Source of the DNA: Gnetum montanum
Lineage: Eukaryota > Streptophyta > Gnetopsida > Gnetales > Gnetaceae
DNA: 35,332 bases
Reading direction: 5' to 3'
NCBI GenBank assembly: GCA_015680685.1
Contig: MNCI01001860.1
Coordinates: forward strand, 52,459 to 87,790
Of the stretch, positions 32,592 to 35,332 are shown piece by piece; positions within the stretch are counted from its first letter, which is position 1; every line of letters starts with the position of its first letter. The notes beneath the pieces are model-generated. The model made no database searches and had not been told where the DNA came from. It worked only from the letters and a program-made list of their open reading frames with translations. Position numbers and translations under genes: made by a program.

Positions 32592-32714
32592 ATGAGTACG
32601 ACTTAACTACGAGCATTGGCTGCTTGGTAACCCAGTAGCATATTCCAGGATCTGCGCTTGGTAATCCCAGTGGTATTCCAATGTGTACGACTAGTTAAGG
32701 AATCAGCTGCTCAT
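32592..32714 (+). other. Module B: covarying hairpin with extended apical loop
   Basis: Stem 1 is ATGAGTA/TGCTCAT, stem 2 CTTAACTA/TAGTTAAG, stem 3 CATTGG/CCAATG. Internal loops are CGA opposite GAATCAGC and CGAG opposite TGTACGAC. The apical loop (32620-32677) holds an imperfect direct repeat of GCTTGGTAAYCCCAGTRG. Confidence 0.75.
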
Positions 32715-32722
32715 CGCTAGGC

Positions 32723-33288
32723 TAGAACGTGTGATAAGTACGACTTGGCTACGAGCATCCACGGGTGTGTACGGCTAGCCAAGGAATCGGCTACTTATCA
32801 CACTTAAGCTAAATAGGTGCCTTAGTACGACCACTTCAAGCACTTGCGTTACGTGTGGTGATCCCAGTAACGATTAGTGTTTGGTAAGCCACAGTTGCAT
32901 AGTTTAGGGTGTGTCCAGTAAGTGGGAATGGATGTTGACACTAGTTAATGTAGAATTAGGACATTAGTTAGAGTTAGTTAGTTTCTCAACCCTTTCTCCC
33001 ATAGTTAGAACGTGTGATAAGTACGACTTGGCTACGAGCATCCACGGGTGTGTACGGCTAGCCAAGGAATCGGCTACTTATCACACTTAAGCTAAATAGG
33101 TGCCTTAGTACGACCACTTCAAGCACTTGCGTTACGTGTGGTGATCCCAGTAACGATTAGTGTTTGGTAAGCCACAGTTGCATAGTTTAGGGTGTGTCCA
33201 GTAAGTGGGAATGGATGTTAACACTAGTTAATGTAGAATTAGGACATTAGTTAGAGTTAGTTAGTTTCTCAACCCTTTCTCCCATAGC
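32723..33288 (+). repeat. 283-bp tandem duplication in the LTR
   Basis: Two direct copies, 32723-33005 and 33006-33288, differ inside the unit at one site (G at 32937, A at 33220) plus the last base. The second copy carries module D (33012-33086). The near identity indicates a recent duplication. Confidence 0.95.
32729..32803 (+). other. Module C: covarying hairpin with 12-bp outer stem
   Basis: Stem 1 is GTGTGATAAGTA/TACTTATCACAC (perfect 12 bp), stem 2 CTTGGCTA/TAGCCAAG (perfect 8 bp), stem 3 CATC/GGTG closing CACG. Internal loops are identical to module A. An identical copy (module D) is at 33012-33086 through the tandem duplication. Confidence 0.8.
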
Positions 33289-33505
33289 TTAGGCGATAAA
33301 CCTGAAAATACCAAAAAAATCACATACCTCAGACTTGCTTAACCATACACCGTGACACTTACAAGCAAGCCTGGGAAGACAACGAATGATTAACCCCAAG
33401 TGTTTCTTGTGGCATTAAGGCATTTAGTCTGCGGAGTTCGACTGGATCGAGCGTACATGCTCGTATTCGTATGGTTGAGTGTAGGGGTACCTTGCCACTC
33501 ATCAT

Positions 33506-33523
33506 TGGCACCGTTGCTAGGGA
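33506..33523 (+). promoter_or_regulatory. Primer binding site, tRNA-Asp type
   Basis: TGGCACCGTTGCTAGGGA starts two bases after the LTR end. It matches the complement of the plant tRNA-Asp 3' end (TGGCGCCGTTGCCGGGGA) at all but three positions. tRNA-Asp priming is known for Athila-type elements. Confidence 0.85.
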
Positions 33524-33650
33524 ACTAAGTGTTTTCACGTCAATTGAACATAAGGGATATCACTCACATCATTGTGAGCTTAAATGAACCTTAGGATTAA
33601 TCAGTTAATCAAGAACATAAATAACGGTGAAAGTTAGCACACCATTAGAA
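33524..33650 (+). other. Untranslated leader of right element
   Basis: The stretch between PBS and the first gag ATG (33651) aligns with the two halves of the left element's leader at 19836-19728 and 5847-5780. The nested insertion point in the left element corresponds to about 33615-33630 here. Confidence 0.75.
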
Positions 33651-35332
33651 ATGGTTTCTTCTCACGAAATCAACTCACCTAAGGACAACACAGGAGAAGG
33701 TCAGCACCAGATGCATAACTTAGATCAGCCAGGTCCTAAACAATCTAAGGTCACATATACTCATCCTGATGAGTATGTCCCTGACTTTACTTTTATTTTC
33801 CATCAAGATGAACAATTGTGATGGAGAGATCTACAAGGTAACATCGTGTTACCCCCAAACAGATCTGCCCCTAACATGCTTTTCCATGCCTTAGCACAGA
33901 CTGGCATGCAAGAACTAATTGCGGAATACGTTTTGAATGATTATGACATAAGGGATTATCGTCCCAAAAATGCCCAACGTATTCAGGATGCAAGGCAGGA
34001 GATCCAACATTCATTATTGAAGGACAAGGTTCCCCATGTCATTAGTGAAATAGGAGACGAGGAAACCCTCACAATGGGTTTCTTAGAAAAGGATGTTCCT
34101 CCTCCTCACTCTAGTGAAGAGGGTAGGCATCAGGGCCTTAGATGAACGATACATATTCCAGGCTCTAATCCCCGTGAGCACCAACTGTTCACGGTAGGAA
34201 CAACCACTCACACTAATGACAAACACTTAGATCGTTACAACAATCGGGGCCGAAGCAGCCGAAGAGAAGGTAAGAAACATCACCATGGTGATGGATCCCC
34301 TTCCTCTTCTCCTTCATCTCATCATTCACACTTTCCTTCCACATCTGGGCGCAACCATTGTGAGCATAATGGGGAGAGTAAAAGTAAAAGGGAAACTAAA
34401 ATGCCTCAACAAGAAGGTCGAGAGGAGTTAGGACAAGGGCAAGGACGTAGGGAAAGTAGGGAACCACCATGAAGACATCATAGACGTCATGAAAGAGATG
34501 ATCATGACGAGCCCCTACTCTCAACCCGAAGTATGCTAGACATTACAGAGGCAGTTAGGATTCCCACAAGGCATTTAAAGGACAGTAGGATCAAGCATTT
34601 GGACATAAGTAATATCCCACGTTTTGAAGGGGGATACAACGCTAATCCTCAACATCATTTACAAGCATTCCACGATGCCTATGCCTTGCAAAACATTGAT
34701 AATGAGTGGCAGAAGCTTAAGTTGTTCCCAAGGATACTCACCAAAAAGCAGAGAGCTGGTACCAGTCCTTAGAATCAGAAACCATCAGGATGTGGAGTAT
34801 GATGCTTGAATTGTTCAACAAAAAATATCAGACGTACTCTAGAGTGTCCAATTTGCGTAAGAAGATCCAAGGCTGGAAACAAGGTACTCATGAACCCCTG
34901 GATGCTGCCATGGGCCGCTATTACACATTGTTACATCGTTGCCCGGGCCATGGGTACGCTAAGCAGGATCAACTTCGCCACATCGTGGATGGGCTAAGAA
35001 ATGAAACGAGAAGAACTCTTGGGACTTACGCCCAAGGGAGACTCTCCCAAATAAGAGCCCATGAAGTGAAAAGCTTGTTGGAACAAGTAGCGCAAGAAGA
35101 GGGTGAGCTACGGAAGAGAGAAAGTTTGGAAGAATACAACCACGATCCGTCCCTTCACAAGAAGGGAGTGAAATTCTGTGATGAGGAGGATGAGTCACCA
35201 CTCGAAGAGTTGGTGAACCGGAAAATTGTGCCGATCCAAAAGTTAACAATTGAGGTATCGGCTAAGGTAGACCAAATGTGGGATTCCTTAGACTCACGAA
35301 TAGAAACAGTCTTGAAAATTGTAGAAGAGTCT
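33651..35332 (+). pseudogene. gag of right Athila-like element, partial (runs off window)
   Basis: Gag builds the particle that houses reverse transcription. The likely start is ATG at 33651; the same frame continues to about 34742 through TGA stops at 33819-33821, 34143-34145 and 34470-34472. A one-base deletion in the A run at 34743-34747 shifts the frame; from 34757 the new frame is open to the window end (about 192 codons). Upstream is a low-complexity, histidine, serine and arginine-rich segment (34190-34500). The gag domain follows: RIKHLDISNIPRFEGGYN, then WYQSLESETIRMWSMMLELF, EPLDAAMGRYYTLLHR, HIVDGLRNETRRTLG and SLLEQVAQEEGELRK. It is far better preserved than the left copy but not functional as read. 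Confidence 0.88.

Larger units (their letters stand above)
32192..33504 (+). repeat. 5' LTR of right Athila-like element
   Basis: It begins TGATGAG and ends CTCATCA, a perfect 7-bp inverted terminus, and is followed after one base by a PBS. Length is 1313 bp. Order: CpG-rich palindromes, TATA-like TATAATT (32264-32270), poly(A) signals AATAAA at 32438 and 32458, a long U5 with hairpin modules, a 283-bp tandem duplication, and the terminus. It is collinear with the LTR at 19837-20728. Confidence 0.93.

Noticed and set aside
34959-35249. 96-codon minus-strand open frame
   Set aside because: It is the shadow of the well-conserved plus-strand gag domain.

Overview
This window looks like intergenic DNA from a large seed-plant genome (a gymnosperm or similarly repeat-rich plant). 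The evidence is two lineages of plant Ty3/gypsy LTR retrotransposons, L1-type LINE remnants, tRNA-derived SINE-like copies, AT-rich composition and heavy decay. I see no intact host gene. One ambiguous base is at 26989.

Layout. (1) Positions 1-5852 and 19723-20728 are one minus-strand Athila-like element: integrase, RNase H/RT, protease and gag relics, then leader, degraded primer binding site and a 5' LTR (19837-20728). (2) It is split by a nested 13.87-kb minus-strand element, 5853-19722, bounded by two ~1.69-kb direct repeats that are its LTRs, with PPT, PBS and a probable 5-bp target duplication. RT, two RNase H domains (the second of archaeal type) and integrase place it in the Tat lineage. 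gag and protease are not visible. Between RT and the 5' LTR lies an antisense, intron-containing plant gene copy. (3) 20729-32191 is an old AT-rich zone with three LINE fragments and about five SINE-like copies. (4) 32192-35332 is the left part of a second Athila-like element on the plus strand: a complete 1313-bp LTR (terminal TGATGAG/CTCATCA), a PBS matching tRNA-Asp, and a gag that runs off the window. Its gag and leader align with those of element 1, which confirms the nested insertion from both sides.

Most unusual signal. Downstream of the TATA box, the plus-strand LTR carries five hairpin modules built on one plan: constant internal loops (CGAG opposite TGTACGRC) and stems whose sequences differ between modules but keep pairing. 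The first module places the AATAAA polyadenylation signal in a stem, and the same hairpin survives in the diverged LTR of element 1 with compensatory changes. These would sit in the transcribed leader, so a conserved RNA structure is plausible.

The other notable item is the antisense gene at 14686-17748: four GT-AG introns, all phase 1, each restoring the reading frame.
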